Shown here piece after piece: positions 16,605 to 26,284 of a stretch of 64,000 bases of DNA. The notes under the pieces are model-generated. The model searched no databases. It saw only the letters and a list, made by a program, of their open reading frames with translations, and was not told the DNA's origin. The stretch is from Celerinatantimonas sp046054195 (GTDB taxonomy: Bacteria > Pseudomonadota > Gammaproteobacteria > Enterobacterales > Celerinatantimonadaceae): positions 1-64,000 of the forward strand of contig NZ_JBEQCS010000013.1 in NCBI RefSeq assembly GCF_046054195.1, in the 5' to 3' direction. The position numbers were made by a program, and so were the translations under genes. How positions within the stretch are numbered: the first letter of the stretch is position 1; every line of letters begins with the position of its first letter.

Positions 16605-17627
16605 TTAGCGCATCCAGTCCCATTTGCCTTGATTGATAAAGCGGCCAACTGCATTTTCAACGCCCATGGCAACCGACTTACCTAATCTATCTGAGATTTT
16701 TTTCTTAATCTGATAGTGAACTTTGACGACTTGACGTTCTTTGTAATGACGCATCAAATAATCATCACTGGTCGTAATTTCATCGATAAGGCCTTTTTCA
16801 ATCGCCTGTTTACCGAACCAATGCTCACCCGTTGCAACGGTTTCAACATCTAATTCAGGGCGATACTGATGCACAAACCCTTTAAATAATTGATGGGTTT
16901 GCTCTAGCTCTTCTTTAAATTTTTCGCGGCCATCGTCGGTGTTTTCACCAAACATGGTTAAGGTACGCTTGTATTTACCAGCGGTGATCTGCTCATAATC
17001 AATATCATTTTTCTTCAGCAGCTTATTAAAGTTAGGAAGCTGAGCAACGACACCGATTGAACCAACGATGGCAAATGGGGCAGCTAAAATTTTATTCCCG
17101 ATACAGGCCATCATATAGCCGCCACTAGCGGCCACTTTATCAACAGCAATCGTCAATGGAATACCGGCACTGCGAATTCGAGCCAATTGAGAAGCGGCCA
17201 ACCCATATCCGTGAACCATACCACCGCCACTTTCTAGGCGAATCAGCACTTCATCTGTTGTTTTAGCAACACTGAGAATGGCACTGACCTCTTCACGTAA
17301 CGAGCGTACCTCTTTAGCATCGATACTGCCCTTAAAATCCACCACAAACAGTTTATGCTGATCTTGTTTGGGGTGTTTTTTATTCTTTTTATGTTCTGCT
17401 TTAACTGCTTTATGGTGGGCTTTTCGCTCGCTTTTACCCATCATTGTTTCGCTAAGCTGGTCGCTCATCTGGCTATATTGTTCAGATAAATCGTCGATAT
17501 TTAATCCACCTGACTTATGGCGATTTTTCATGCCAGCAGCCATAACTATTAAGGCAATTGCACCAATAGCTGCCACAATAATGATGGCTTCGATTAAAAA
17601 AGTGCCAATATGGTATAAAAAATCCAC
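16605..17627 (-). CDS. sohB: SohB, inner-membrane peptidase of the SppA (S49) family
   Basis: Membrane-bound serine protease related to signal peptide peptidase; in E. coli multicopy sohB suppresses htrA (degP) defects. The 340-residue protein has an N-terminal membrane segment (FLIEAIIIVAAIGAIALIVMA), a basic stretch, and a S49 domain with the nucleophile in DKVAASGGYMMA and the catalytic Lys in AGKYKRTLTMFGE. The length fits SohB (about 349), not the double-length SppA. It diverges from yciK across 138 bp, an order shared with several relatives. Confidence 0.95.
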   Translation of the reverse strand: MDFLYHIGTFLIEAIIIVAAIGAIALIVMAAGMKNRHKSGGLNIDDLSEQYSQMSDQLSETMMGKSERKAHHKAVKAEHKKNKKHPKQDQHKLFVVDFKGSIDAKEVRSLREEVSAILSVAKTTDEVLIRLESGGGMVHGYGLAASQLARIRSAGIPLTIAVDKVAASGGYMMACIGNKILAAPFAIVGSIGVVAQLPNFNKLLKKNDIDYEQITAGKYKRTLTMFGENTDDGREKFKEELEQTHQLFKGFVHQYRPELDVETVATGEHWFGKQAIEKGLIDEITTSDDYLMRHYKERQVVKVHYQIKKKISDRLGKSVAMGVENAVGRFINQGKWDWMR

Positions 17628-17765
17628 AGTAATCCTCCAAAAGTATTTGTTATATTTTAGGATGTCTTGGCATAGAGTGTCTATGGTCTATCATTACGGG
17701 CTCGCCATTGGGTATAATTTACGGTATAAAAGTTTCCCCCACTCCGAAGACGCAGCGAGGCCATC

Positions 17766-18530
17766 ATGGCAGTTTGGCAAAATCATGACTATCTACATTT
17801 CCAGCCACAGACCAATAGTTTAGAAAATAAGGTGATCCTAGTGAGTGGTGCTAGCGATGGTTTGGGCCGGTGCGCCGCCATTGAGTACGCAAAGTTAGGT
17901 GCCGATTTAGTCTTATTGGGCAGAAATCGTGACAAACTGACCCAAACGATGGAAAAAGTCAGTCAATACCCCGTCCAAACATTGGCAATTGATTTAGACT
18001 TCGCCAGTGCAACTGCTGAGGATTATCACTCTCTAGCAGCAAATATTGAGGCCCAATGGCATCGACTCGATGGAGCCCTACTTAGCGCCGGCATTTTAGG
18101 CCAACTATGCGCAATCAAAGATATTCAAATCGCTAACTTTGATGAAGTGATGAATATTAATGTTCGTTCACAATTATTACTGGCACAGGCTCTGCTGCCG
18201 CTTTTAAATAATGCACCGAGCAGCTCTTTAGTCTTTACCACCTCAACGGTTGGCCATGCGGGAAGAGCGCTTTGGGGCAGTTATGCTATGTCTAAATTTG
18301 CAGTGGAAGGATTAACCCAAACACTTGGTGATGAGTATAAGGATACAACGCTTCGAGTAAATTGTATTAACCCTGGCGCTACTCGAACCCAAATGCGAGC
18401 ACAAGCTAAACCAGATGAAGATCCGATGGTATTAAAAACACCACTCGATATTATGCCTACTTATCTATATTTAATGGATGATGCCAGCGCTCATATCACT
18501 GGATATTGTCTGGACGCCCAACCAAAATGA
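17766..18530 (+). CDS. yciK: YciK family short-chain oxidoreductase
   Basis: NAD(P)-dependent SDR of unknown substrate, 254 residues. The cofactor motif SGASDGLGRCAA is at about 27-38, the catalytic Ser is in VFTTSTVGHAG, and the Tyr/Lys pair is in YAMSKFAVEGL. An extended N-terminus (WQNHDYLHFQPQTN) is typical of YciK and distinguishes it from FabG. The ATG at 17766 follows GCGAGGCCATC. The stop overlaps the start of the lysR gene (ATGA), so the two are coupled. Confidence 0.93.
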   Translation: MAVWQNHDYLHFQPQTNSLENKVILVSGASDGLGRCAAIEYAKLGADLVLLGRNRDKLTQTMEKVSQYPVQTLAIDLDFASATAEDYHSLAANIEAQWHRLDGALLSAGILGQLCAIKDIQIANFDEVMNINVRSQLLLAQALLPLLNNAPSSSLVFTTSTVGHAGRALWGSYAMSKFAVEGLTQTLGDEYKDTTLRVNCINPGATRTQMRAQAKPDEDPMVLKTPLDIMPTYLYLMDDASAHITGYCLDAQPK

Positions 18531-19417
18531 GTTTGTATCGCGCTCGTACCACTATTGAGCAGTGGCGTATATTTCAGGCTGTCGTACATTGCGGCAGCTA
18601 TGCCCAAGCAGCTAAAGAGCTCAATAAAAGCCAATCATCGCTAAACCATGCAGTTGCCAAATTACAGGCCCAACTTGGCGTGCAACTGCTAGAAGTTAAA
18701 GGTCGAAAAACCCACCTCACTTCAATTGGCCAAGTCATGCTTAGGCGCAGCGAACTATTAACGCAGCAAGTTGAAGATTTAGAACAGCTTGCAAGCTCAT
18801 TGGAACAAGGATGGGAACCCACTCTAACAATAGCAGTGGAGCACTTTCATCCTAAGGCCAAAATTTACCAAGCACTAAAACAATTCTTGCCGCAAAGCCG
18901 TGGAACTCGTGTAACAGTTTATGACACAGTTTTATCTGCCACCGAAGAAGCCATCACAGAAGCCGAAGCCAATTTAGTCATTACTCCTGAATTGCCAAGA
19001 GGCGTTTTAGGCACATGTCTTTGCTATAGCAAACTGATACTCGTTGCCCATCGCCAGCACCCTCTAGCCCACCTATCGCAGATTGCGTACGATGACCTAG
19101 CCCAACACTTGCAGCTGGTTATCCGTGATAATGGTAAACATCCAAATGATCGCCACGGGTGGCTTAAAGCAGAGCAGCGTTGGACGCTCTCAAGCTTTGG
19201 TGAAGCATTAGAGCTTTTGCTCGAAGGACTTGGTTTTGCATGGCTTCCAGAACATTTAGTCAGTGAATATCTAAAATCCGGGCAGCTGGTTCAATTGAAG
19301 ATGCGACGGGGAGCAACCCGCCAGTTTGCCAGTTATTTAGTGGTTTCACGGCCTCAACATCAAGGACCTGCTGGCGCTTTGCTTGAACGGCTCATTTTAA
19401 ATCAATATCTAAATTAA
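18527..19417 (+). CDS. LysR-family transcriptional regulator
   Basis: 296 residues when started at the ATG overlapping the yciK stop codon (ATGA). An upstream in-frame ATG at 18506 lies inside yciK and is less likely. The N-terminal winged HTH reads WRIFQAVVHCGSYAQAAKEL and SQSSLNHAVAKLQAQLGVQLL, standard for LysR. The C-terminal two-subdomain effector region starts near residue 85. The ligand and targets cannot be told. No divergent target gene is adjacent; coupling with yciK suggests control of that gene or a linked function. Confidence 0.9.
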   Translation: MSLYRARTTIEQWRIFQAVVHCGSYAQAAKELNKSQSSLNHAVAKLQAQLGVQLLEVKGRKTHLTSIGQVMLRRSELLTQQVEDLEQLASSLEQGWEPTLTIAVEHFHPKAKIYQALKQFLPQSRGTRVTVYDTVLSATEEAITEAEANLVITPELPRGVLGTCLCYSKLILVAHRQHPLAHLSQIAYDDLAQHLQLVIRDNGKHPNDRHGWLKAEQRWTLSSFGEALELLLEGLGFAWLPEHLVSEYLKSGQLVQLKMRRGATRQFASYLVVSRPQHQGPAGALLERLILNQYLN

Positions 19418-19526
19418 CTCACTTATAACAGCATAAACTGCTCAAAATCTATTCTATAACAGCTTGATTTACTGATAAATTAAATTTATTTAATTTAAAT
19501 TTTTGTAAATACAGCTTGCACTCTTG

Positions 19527-19540
19527 GCGATATAGATCAA
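19527..19540 (+). promoter_or_regulatory. Possible FNR-like site upstream of feoABC
   Basis: GCGATATAGATCAA matches the FNR consensus TTGAT-N4-ATCAA at eight of the ten defined bases. Feo systems are often FNR-activated because they import ferrous iron. The match is imperfect. Confidence 0.35.
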
Positions 19541-19558
19541 AATTCTCTGTATAAAAAA

Positions 19559-19573
19559 GAATTATTATCATTC
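19559..19573 (+). promoter_or_regulatory. Candidate Fur box upstream of feoABC
   Basis: GAATTATTATCATTC resembles the Fur consensus core (GATAATGATAATCATTATC). It lies about 75 bp before feoA, where it could overlap the promoter. Iron repression by Fur is the usual control of feo operons. Confidence 0.5.
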
Positions 19574-19647
19574 TAGTTTCCAGGTCGCCTTATATGGCAC
19601 AAAGACCTTAATACTGATTTAACGGCTCAACCGCCAGCAGAGATGCC

Positions 19648-19926
19648 ATGACAAATCAAGCAAACCAAGCGAGTACACCGCAAACCATCAAACAGATGCA
19701 AATCGGAAATCAAGCTGTCATTTTTAAAATCAACGGCTCATCTCAACAGATTCAAAGAATTCAGATGCTTGGACTTCGCAAAGGAGTTCCAATCAAAGTT
19801 GTCCATGGTCCAGGAAGACGAGGGGCGGTTGTTCAATCTGGGGGCGCTCGTATTGCTCTGGGAAGAGAGATTATTGAGCAAATTGAAGTTACTCCTATTG
19901 ACCTCAAAGAGGACCAAACACGATGA
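19648..19926 (+). CDS. feoA: Ferrous iron transport accessory protein A
   Basis: Small cytoplasmic SH3-like protein that acts with FeoB in Fe(II) uptake. The 92-residue protein has the family pattern IKQMQIGNQAVIFKI, then QRIQMLGLRKGVPIKVVHGP and the terminal GARIALGREIIEQIEV. The N-terminal 12 residues are a short polar extension. The start overlaps nothing upstream; the stop overlaps the feoB start (ATGA). Confidence 0.95.
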   Translation: MTNQANQASTPQTIKQMQIGNQAVIFKINGSSQQIQRIQMLGLRKGVPIKVVHGPGRRGAVVQSGGARIALGREIIEQIEVTPIDLKEDQTR

Positions 19927-22262
19927 GCGATTGCTGTAGTACCGCTGAAGTACATATCCAAAATGCCCCTGTCATCGCACTAGCTGGCAATCCTAACTGT
20001 GGCAAAACCACCCTATTTAATTTATTAACGGGTTCTCATCAGCACATCGGGAACTGGCCGGGGGTTACGGTTGAAAGGCGCACAGGACTTTTGAATATTA
20101 AAGGCCAGAAAATGGAGCTGGTCGATTTGCCTGGGGTCTATAGCTTACTCGGCGGAGGCAGTGCCGATCAGGCCGTGGCTCGAGATTTTTTACTTGATGA
20201 AACGGTAGACTTAGTCGTCAATATCGTTGATGCATCAAATCTTGAACGACATCTAGCTATGACGGCAGAGCTCTTAGAGATGGGCAAACCCATGCTCCTA
20301 GTGCTGAATATGGTTGATGAAGCACAATCGCTTGGCTTAAAACCAGAAGTTGCGCGGTTAAGTGAAAGTTTAGGAATTCCGGTAGTTCCGATGATTGCTC
20401 GCAAAGGCCATGGCCGTAAAGAGCTAGAACAAGAAATTGAATCGAGCCTTAAAAATCCTCGCCAAGGCATTGCCGTTGAATATGATAGCGATACCCAAAC
20501 AGCCCTGGCCGAACTTGAAGCAGCTATCGATTCATCAGTTAATCCAGCAAGACGTCATTTTGCAGCACTGCGCTTACTTGAAGAGCTTTCAAGCACTGAT
20601 AATGCCCAAGTAAATACTATATTAGACGAGCAACGAGCTAAAATTCGCCAATCTCAGGGGGAAGAGCCTGTCGATATGATAGCAAGTGCTCGATTTGGCT
20701 GGACCTATAAAATTGCTCAGTTGGCATTTAGTAAAATAGCGGCCAATCCTCGGCGTCAAAAAATCACAACGTGGTTAGACAATTTAGTGTTGAGTGATTG
20801 GTTTGGCGTTCCCATTTTTCTCGTCGTTTTATACTTGGTATTTGTTATCAGTTACAGCGGCGGCAACATTCTGCTCGACTTTTTCGACCAAGGTTCTTCA
20901 GCACTGCTGATTAGCGGCGTTGGCCACGTATTATATTTAGCCGGTCTTCCTGATTGGCTGGTTTCAATTATCGCCGGTGGCATTGGTGGCGGGTTAAATC
21001 TGGTGATTACCTTTATTCCACCAATCGGGTTAACATTTTTATTCTTAGCGCTATTAGACGACTCCGGCTACATGGCGCGGGCAGCTTATGCGATGGACAG
21101 ACTCATGCGGCGCATGGGTTTACCAGGAAATACTTTAGTACCAATGGTCATCGGCTTTGGCTGTAACGTGCCAGCCATTATGGGGTCTCGAATTATTGAA
21201 GACCCAAGAGGGCGAATACTGACCGTTTTGATGCAGCCTTTTATGTCATGTTCAGCTCGTTTGACGATTTACATGGCATTTGCTGTGGTATTTTTCAGAG
21301 AAAATGGTGGGCAAGTTGTCTTCTTGCTTTATGTAATTGGGATTTTAGTTGCTTTTTTAACGGCGTGGTTGCTTGGAAAAACAGCCCTTCGCGGAAATCC
21401 TCAGCCATTTGCCATGGAATTACCCCCCTATCGTCTGCCCAGCTTAAACAGTGTCTTATTGCAAAGCTGGCATCGACTAAAAATCTTTATGTTCCGAGTT
21501 GGGCGAGTTATTGCAGTCATTGGTTTAGTACTATTTATTCTGCCCGGTATTGGTTGGCAAAATGGCAAATTAACCACCACTGATATTGATCATTCACTGC
21601 TTGCTCAAGGAAGCCGAGCTCTGACCCCTATTTTTACCCCGATGGGGATTAAACCTGATAACTGGCCAGCCGTCTCAGGATTAATTGCCGGAGCTGCCGC
21701 AAAAGAAATTGTCATTGGCACCATGAATGGGATTTACCAGCGCCAAAATACCGATGACCTCATGGCGAACTATCGTCATCCCGATATTTTGAACAAACTT
21801 AAAGATGCATTGGCAACCATCCCAGAGAATGCAAAAACGTTCTTATCAACATTAGGTGACCCGCTTGGGGTGTCAAGCCTGCGCAGTGATACCGATGCTC
21901 GCCAAGCATCAGGGGCCAGCAGTGCAACGCTAAAAGCGCTCGCCATTGGCTTTACCCCGTTATCCGCTTTTGCCTATATGGTGTTTATCCTGCTTTATAT
22001 GCCATGCGCGAGTACCATGGGAGCATTACGCCGCGAAGTTGGCTGGGGATGGATGGCTTTCTCTAGTGTTTATGGGATTGCCATTGGCTGGGCTGGCGGG
22101 ACACTGATTTATCAGCTGGGTAATTACCTCTACCACCCCAATAGCTCTTTAGCCTGGTGCATTGGTATAGCGGTAGGGTTTGTTGCGTTAATTGTAGGAT
22201 TGCGTTGGTTTGGTAAATATCAAAACGCACAAAGCAGAGTTTCAATGGAGCAGTCTATTTGA
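19923..22262 (+). CDS. feoB: Ferrous iron permease FeoB
   Basis: Fe(II) transporter, 779 residues. An N-terminal G-protein domain has G1 GNPNCGKTTLFN, G2 around GNWPGVTVERR, G3 DLPGVYSLLG, and G4 LNMVD. A GDI-like helical domain follows. The C-terminal half has about eight membrane segments, including paired gate motifs (GFGCNVPAIMGSR with a Cys, and FMSCSARLTIYM). Length and order match E. coli FeoB (773). It overlaps feoA by ATGA and feoC by TGATG, so all three genes form one coupled operon. Confidence 0.97.
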   Translation: MSDCCSTAEVHIQNAPVIALAGNPNCGKTTLFNLLTGSHQHIGNWPGVTVERRTGLLNIKGQKMELVDLPGVYSLLGGGSADQAVARDFLLDETVDLVVNIVDASNLERHLAMTAELLEMGKPMLLVLNMVDEAQSLGLKPEVARLSESLGIPVVPMIARKGHGRKELEQEIESSLKNPRQGIAVEYDSDTQTALAELEAAIDSSVNPARRHFAALRLLEELSSTDNAQVNTILDEQRAKIRQSQGEEPVDMIASARFGWTYKIAQLAFSKIAANPRRQKITTWLDNLVLSDWFGVPIFLVVLYLVFVISYSGGNILLDFFDQGSSALLISGVGHVLYLAGLPDWLVSIIAGGIGGGLNLVITFIPPIGLTFLFLALLDDSGYMARAAYAMDRLMRRMGLPGNTLVPMVIGFGCNVPAIMGSRIIEDPRGRILTVLMQPFMSCSARLTIYMAFAVVFFRENGGQVVFLLYVIGILVAFLTAWLLGKTALRGNPQPFAMELPPYRLPSLNSVLLQSWHRLKIFMFRVGRVIAVIGLVLFILPGIGWQNGKLTTTDIDHSLLAQGSRALTPIFTPMGIKPDNWPAVSGLIAGAAAKEIVIGTMNGIYQRQNTDDLMANYRHPDILNKLKDALATIPENAKTFLSTLGDPLGVSSLRSDTDARQASGASSATLKALAIGFTPLSAFAYMVFILLYMPCASTMGALRREVGWGWMAFSSVYGIAIGWAGGTLIYQLGNYLYHPNSSLAWCIGIAVGFVALIVGLRWFGKYQNAQSRVSMEQSI

Positions 22263-22507
22263 TGAATCCATTATTTGCCGTTCGCGACTTTATAAAATTA
22301 AATCAATTGGTTAGCGATGTTCAGATAGCTGCATCGCTTGAGCTACCGAAACCGCTGGTGCAACAAGCCTTGGAACATTGGTCGCGACGAGGCGTCATTT
22401 TAGCAGAGCCTGCAAGTTGTAGCTCAGGTCACAGCTGCAGCAATTGCGCTGCAGGTGGGTGCCATTCGCCAACTGGTGAATTTTACCGCTGGAATACGAC
22501 TCATTGA
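22262..22507 (+). CDS. feoC: FeoC-like [Fe-S]-dependent protein
   Basis: 81-residue winged-helix protein of the FeoC family. FeoC stabilises or regulates FeoB. The N-terminal half is a wHTH (FIKLNQLVSDVQIAASLELP, KPLVQQALEHWSRRGVI). The C-terminal part has a four-cysteine loop (CSSGHSCSNCAAGGC) of the kind that binds a labile Fe-S cluster. I placed the start at the ATG at 22262, which overlaps the feoB stop as TGATG, rather than the TTG at 22259. Confidence 0.9.
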   Translation: MNPLFAVRDFIKLNQLVSDVQIAASLELPKPLVQQALEHWSRRGVILAEPASCSSGHSCSNCAAGGCHSPTGEFYRWNTTH

Positions 22508-22569
22508 GTCAGCGCTTGCAAGACGCTACACTATTAAGCAGTTATTACGTTTTTAAAAAAGGCTGACCC

Positions 22570-22905
22570 ATGGGTAGTTTACAAGACGAATTAAGTCAGT
22601 TGGTTTACTCCACTGATCAGGGCAAAATCACACCAGAGCCAGAACCTGAAGATATTCCTCAAGGTGATGGTGTTATTCGGCTTCGTCGAGAAACAAAAGG
22701 TCGCAAAGGTAAGGGTGTAACCGTTTTAAGTGGTTTTGGTGTATCAGTAAACGAACTGAAAGATATCGCAAAAACTCTGAAAAAACATTGTGGCGTTGGC
22801 GGTAGCGTGAAAGAACATACCATAGAGATTCAAGGTGACCAACGGGATACACTTGAAAAATGGCTCAGTGCTCACGATTATCGTTTTAAGCGCACTGGAG
22901 GCTAA
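22570..22905 (+). CDS. yciH: YciH, SUI1/eIF1-like translation factor
   Basis: 111-residue member of the SUI1 family. Bacterial YciH is reported to influence start-codon fidelity and IF3-like functions. The N-terminus is short and acidic. The core RLRRETKGRKGKGVTVLSGF, the LKDIAKTLKKHCGVGGSVK helix and IEIQGDQRDTLEKWL are diagnostic. It follows feoC after 62 bp and is probably a separate unit, closed by the hairpin at 22954-22975. Confidence 0.93.
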   Translation: MGSLQDELSQLVYSTDQGKITPEPEPEDIPQGDGVIRLRRETKGRKGKGVTVLSGFGVSVNELKDIAKTLKKHCGVGGSVKEHTIEIQGDQRDTLEKWLSAHDYRFKRTGG

Positions 22906-22953
22906 CCCCTTCTCTACTCTCTACTGGCAATGAATAATTCCTCATCTTCATAG

Positions 22954-22975
22954 AAAGTGCTCTTTAGAGCACTTT
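22954..22975 (+). terminator. Terminator downstream of yciH
   Basis: AAAGTGCTCT, TT, AGAGCACTTT, then a further T: a 10-bp perfect stem followed by a short T-tract. Confidence 0.8.
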
Positions 22976-23150
22976 TACATCTGCACAGCATTTCATCAAC
23001 ATCTATAAAAATATGGCTTTATGACGGCAAAATTTATGGCGACTAGCCATATGGATGTCTTGTTATCTATTTTCAAAATTGTTAATAACTTACAATCAAG
23101 ACAAGCCAACAAATGTTTAGCAGAAGAATTAGTGATGAGGTGAATACTAT

Positions 23151-23179
23151 AAAAACGGTGCATCGATTAAGATGCACCG
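23151..23179 (-). terminator. Rho-independent terminator of nhaD
   Basis: Minus strand: CGGTGCATC, loop TTAATC, GATGCACCG, then five T, directly after the nhaD stop. Confidence 0.85.
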
Positions 23180-23189
23180 CCAAGTTTGA

Positions 23190-24623
23190 TTAGAATAACG
23201 CGGCATTAAGCCAAATATGTACCGCAATAGCGCCAATATAACCAAGGGCTATCACCGGGAACCAACGTAAATGGCCAAAGAAGGTATACATTCCGCGAGC
23301 TTGACCCATTAAAGCCACGCCAGCGGCAGAACCTATCGATAGCAAACTACCACCGATCCCAGCCGTCATTGTCACCAATAACCATTGGCCTAAACTCATT
23401 GCTGGATGCATTGTCAATACCGCGAACATCACCGGAATATTATCGACAACCGAGCTTAATAGCCCAACCACAATATTGGCATAAGTCGGGTTCCAGTTGG
23501 CATACATAGCGTTAGATGCAAGTTCTAGATAACCAACAAATCCTAACCCGCCAACACACATAACCACACCATAGAAGAATAACAGCGTATCCCACTCGGC
23601 TTTAGCAATGCGATTAAAGACGTTAAACGGCACCACACTTCCCAAGTAACTTAGCGCTTCCTGATCCCCTCGAGCATGGGCATCTGATTGCAAAGCGGCC
23701 ATTTTTTTGGGGAAAGTAAGACGCAGATAAAAGCCCATTAACTGCAAATATCCCAGACCAAACATCATTCCCATAACAGGAGGCAGTTCTAATGAGTTAT
23801 GTGCATATACCGCTGTCACAATGGTTAACACAAATAAGGCAATAATCCGCTTACCGCCTCGCTGCATTGAAATATCTTCGTTAGTTGATTTAACGGGCCC
23901 GCGAGGAATAAAGAAAGTCATAATTGCGGCAGGAATAACGAAGTTGACCACCGCCGGGATGAACAAATCAAAGAATTGATTAAATTCAACCACCCCTTTT
24001 TGCCAGACCATCAATGTAGTGATGTCGCCAAAAGGACTAAATGCACCACCGGCGTTAGCACCAATCACAATATTGATACACGCCATATTGATAAAGCGTT
24101 TCTCACCTTTGGCAACTTTTACAACGACCGCACACATTAATAACGCCGTAGTCATGTTGTCAGCCACAGGGGAAATCACAAAGGCCAAGATACCGGTTAA
24201 CCAAAATAATGCACGATATGACAGTTTTTTGCTGACCAACCAGCAACGCAGTTTATCGAATACTCGCCGGTCTTCCATCGCGTTGATATATGTCATTGCG
24301 ACCAACAGGAACAATAACAATTCCCCATACTCTTCCAAGTTTGAGCTAAACGCTTGTTCAACCCACGCCGCATGAGGGGAACCTCTTTGGGCCAAGCCGA
24401 TTGCAAACCAGATAATACCAGCCGCAATTAATACCGGTTTGGACTTATGCAACTGAGTCCACTCTTCGGTTGCGACAAAGAGATAAGCAACAATGAAAGC
24501 AATCAAACAGAGCCAAGCTGTTGATGTTCCAACGAGTTGAAGGTGAGGTGTAGAAGTCTCAGCTAAAGCGGGAAAGCTCAAGCTTAACATCAGCCAAACG
24601 CTCCAACGAAGATATTTAGACAT
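23190..24623 (-). CDS. nhaD: NhaD-type Na+/H+ antiporter
   Basis: Exchanges internal sodium for external protons at the inner membrane. I use the ATG at 24623 (477 residues), 6 nt after AGGA; an earlier ATG at 24629 touches the Shine-Dalgarno. A cleavable signal-like segment (WLMLSLSFPALA) is followed by about 12 membrane segments. The family motifs FVISPVADNMTTALLM, GANAGGAFSPFGDITTLMVW and LSSVVDNIPVMFAV are present. They are typical of marine and halophilic gammaproteobacteria and support a brackish or marine lifestyle. Confidence 0.93.
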   Translation of the reverse strand: MSKYLRWSVWLMLSLSFPALAETSTPHLQLVGTSTAWLCLIAFIVAYLFVATEEWTQLHKSKPVLIAAGIIWFAIGLAQRGSPHAAWVEQAFSSNLEEYGELLLFLLVAMTYINAMEDRRVFDKLRCWLVSKKLSYRALFWLTGILAFVISPVADNMTTALLMCAVVVKVAKGEKRFINMACINIVIGANAGGAFSPFGDITTLMVWQKGVVEFNQFFDLFIPAVVNFVIPAAIMTFFIPRGPVKSTNEDISMQRGGKRIIALFVLTIVTAVYAHNSLELPPVMGMMFGLGYLQLMGFYLRLTFPKKMAALQSDAHARGDQEALSYLGSVVPFNVFNRIAKAEWDTLLFFYGVVMCVGGLGFVGYLELASNAMYANWNPTYANIVVGLLSSVVDNIPVMFAVLTMHPAMSLGQWLLVTMTAGIGGSLLSIGSAAGVALMGQARGMYTFFGHLRWFPVIALGYIGAIAVHIWLNAALF

Positions 24624-24629
24624 AATCAT

Positions 24630-25069
24630 TCCTGTTAGTTAATTAGCGTTCTAAACAACAAAGAGCAATAAATAGACCTCTGCAGCTATTTATCAAACAA
24701 CCACAAATCCGTTTGTGTGTATTGATGACTCATTGATAAGCCAATGATTAATAAATAGTACTAGTCTTCGAATCAAGAGATAACTTGCTATAACGAGAAA
24801 ATACTCGTTATAAATTGTGATACGAATCGCTACAGGCAAAATTGATGAAGATCAGCTATCGCGGTTATATTGAAATATAATTTCACATTCGTGTTGTTCT
24901 ATAACCAATCATGATTCAAAATTTCAAAAAATTGCACCAACATGTCTTTGAAACTCATTTTTTAGGCGAACTGACATACAAGTTGGAGAAGCTCGTTCAT
25001 CTGCCGATAGTGTTAAATATTCACTAAAATCAGGTTACAATACGCACCTGCTTTTATGGAAGAGTCGTC
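24630..25069. other. Divergent nhaD/csdA intergenic region
   Basis: 440 bp without a supported gene. One clear palindrome stands out, TATAACGAG-AAAATA-CTCGTTATA (24789-24812), about 165 bp upstream of nhaD. It has no T-run, so it is a possible operator. The remainder is AT-rich promoter-like sequence. Confidence 0.5.
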
Positions 25070-26284
25070 ATGCAATTGTTTAATCCCGATGAGTTTCGTC
25101 ATCATTTTCGTTGTTTTTCAACTTCACAGACACTTGGGATCTATCTTGATAACGCTGCAACGACACAAATTCCTGATGAAGTGTGTCAAACCTTGCTCAA
25201 CTATTATCAATCAGGAAGGGCTAATGTTCACCGCTCCTCCTACCCACTCGCCAGTGAGATAACGCAGCAATTTGAAAAAGTTCGGACACTTGTTGCTAAG
25301 TGGCTCAACGGTTCAGCCAAAGAAGTTATCTGGACATCCGGAACAACTGACGGATTAAACCGCATTGCGGATGGTTTAAACGGGCATTTTAAATCGGGGC
25401 AAACTATCTTAGTCTCAGCCTTAGAGCATCATGCCAACCTTGTTCCATGGCAACAACTATGTGCCAGAGACAAGCTCACACTTGCCATTATTCCAACAAC
25501 TGAAACAGGCGACCTTGATTATCAGAGCTATCAAAAGCTACTTGAGACTCATGATGTTGCTTTAGTCTGTTGCTGCCATGTGTCTAACAGTTTAGGTGTT
25601 TGCAATGATGTTCAAAAAATCACTCAACTTGCCCATCAACATGGTGCTTTGGCTATTATTGATGGTGCCCAAGCGGTAGCTCATTTAGATATTGACCTTC
25701 AATTTATCAATTGTGATGCTTATCTGTTTTCTGGCCACAAGGTTTATGCACCAACTGGCATCGGTGCGATTATGGGTCAACATGATTTTTTAGAGCAATT
25801 GCATCCAAGTCGATTTGGCGGCGAAATGGTGCAAAAAGTCACTTATCAAAATGCGACGTTTCGTGCCATGCCTTATCGCCTTGAACCTGGTACACCGAAT
25901 ATCGATGGTGTGCTGGCTCTGGGAACTGCAATTAGCTTTTTAACTGAACATCAGAGCGGGAAAAAAGCTTACGAACAACAACTGTTAGCTTATTGTGAGT
26001 CGCAGCTGCAACAGATTAATGAGCTCACTATTCTCGCCCAACCACAGCAACGCTGCAGCGTTATTTCGTTTGTGGTTAACAATGTTCATCCATTTGATAT
26101 AGCTGATTGGCTAAATACACAACGTATTGCCGTACGGTGCGGCTTTCATTGTGCGATGCCTATCACCGAACAATGGGCACATCAAGGAAGCATTCGAGTC
26201 TCATTAGCGGCCTACAACACCTTTGAAGAGATCGATCGGTTTATTGATTCACTCAATCAGGCAATTAACATTAATTTATTATGA
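25070..26284 (+). CDS. csdA: Cysteine desulfurase CsdA
   Basis: PLP enzyme that removes sulfur from cysteine and passes it to CsdE; 404 residues, class V aminotransferase fold. Visible features are an N-terminal YLDNAATTQIPDEV, the PLP-contacting Glu/His region SALEHHANLVPW, a Schiff-base Lys in YLFSGHKVYAPTGIGA, and the catalytic Cys in VRCGFHCAMPI near the C-terminus. The short loop around this Cys marks group II (CsdA/SufS) rather than IscS. Adjacent csdE, coupled by ATGA, selects CsdA over SufS. Confidence 0.94.
   Translation: MQLFNPDEFRHHFRCFSTSQTLGIYLDNAATTQIPDEVCQTLLNYYQSGRANVHRSSYPLASEITQQFEKVRTLVAKWLNGSAKEVIWTSGTTDGLNRIADGLNGHFKSGQTILVSALEHHANLVPWQQLCARDKLTLAIIPTTETGDLDYQSYQKLLETHDVALVCCCHVSNSLGVCNDVQKITQLAHQHGALAIIDGAQAVAHLDIDLQFINCDAYLFSGHKVYAPTGIGAIMGQHDFLEQLHPSRFGGEMVQKVTYQNATFRAMPYRLEPGTPNIDGVLALGTAISFLTEHQSGKKAYEQQLLAYCESQLQQINELTILAQPQQRCSVISFVVNNVHPFDIADWLNTQRIAVRCGFHCAMPITEQWAHQGSIRVSLAAYNTFEEIDRFIDSLNQAININLL

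Noticed and set aside
18506..18526. Earlier start of the LysR gene
   Set aside because: The ATG at 18506 lies within yciK and lacks a Shine-Dalgarno. The ATG overlapping the yciK stop is a typical coupled start.
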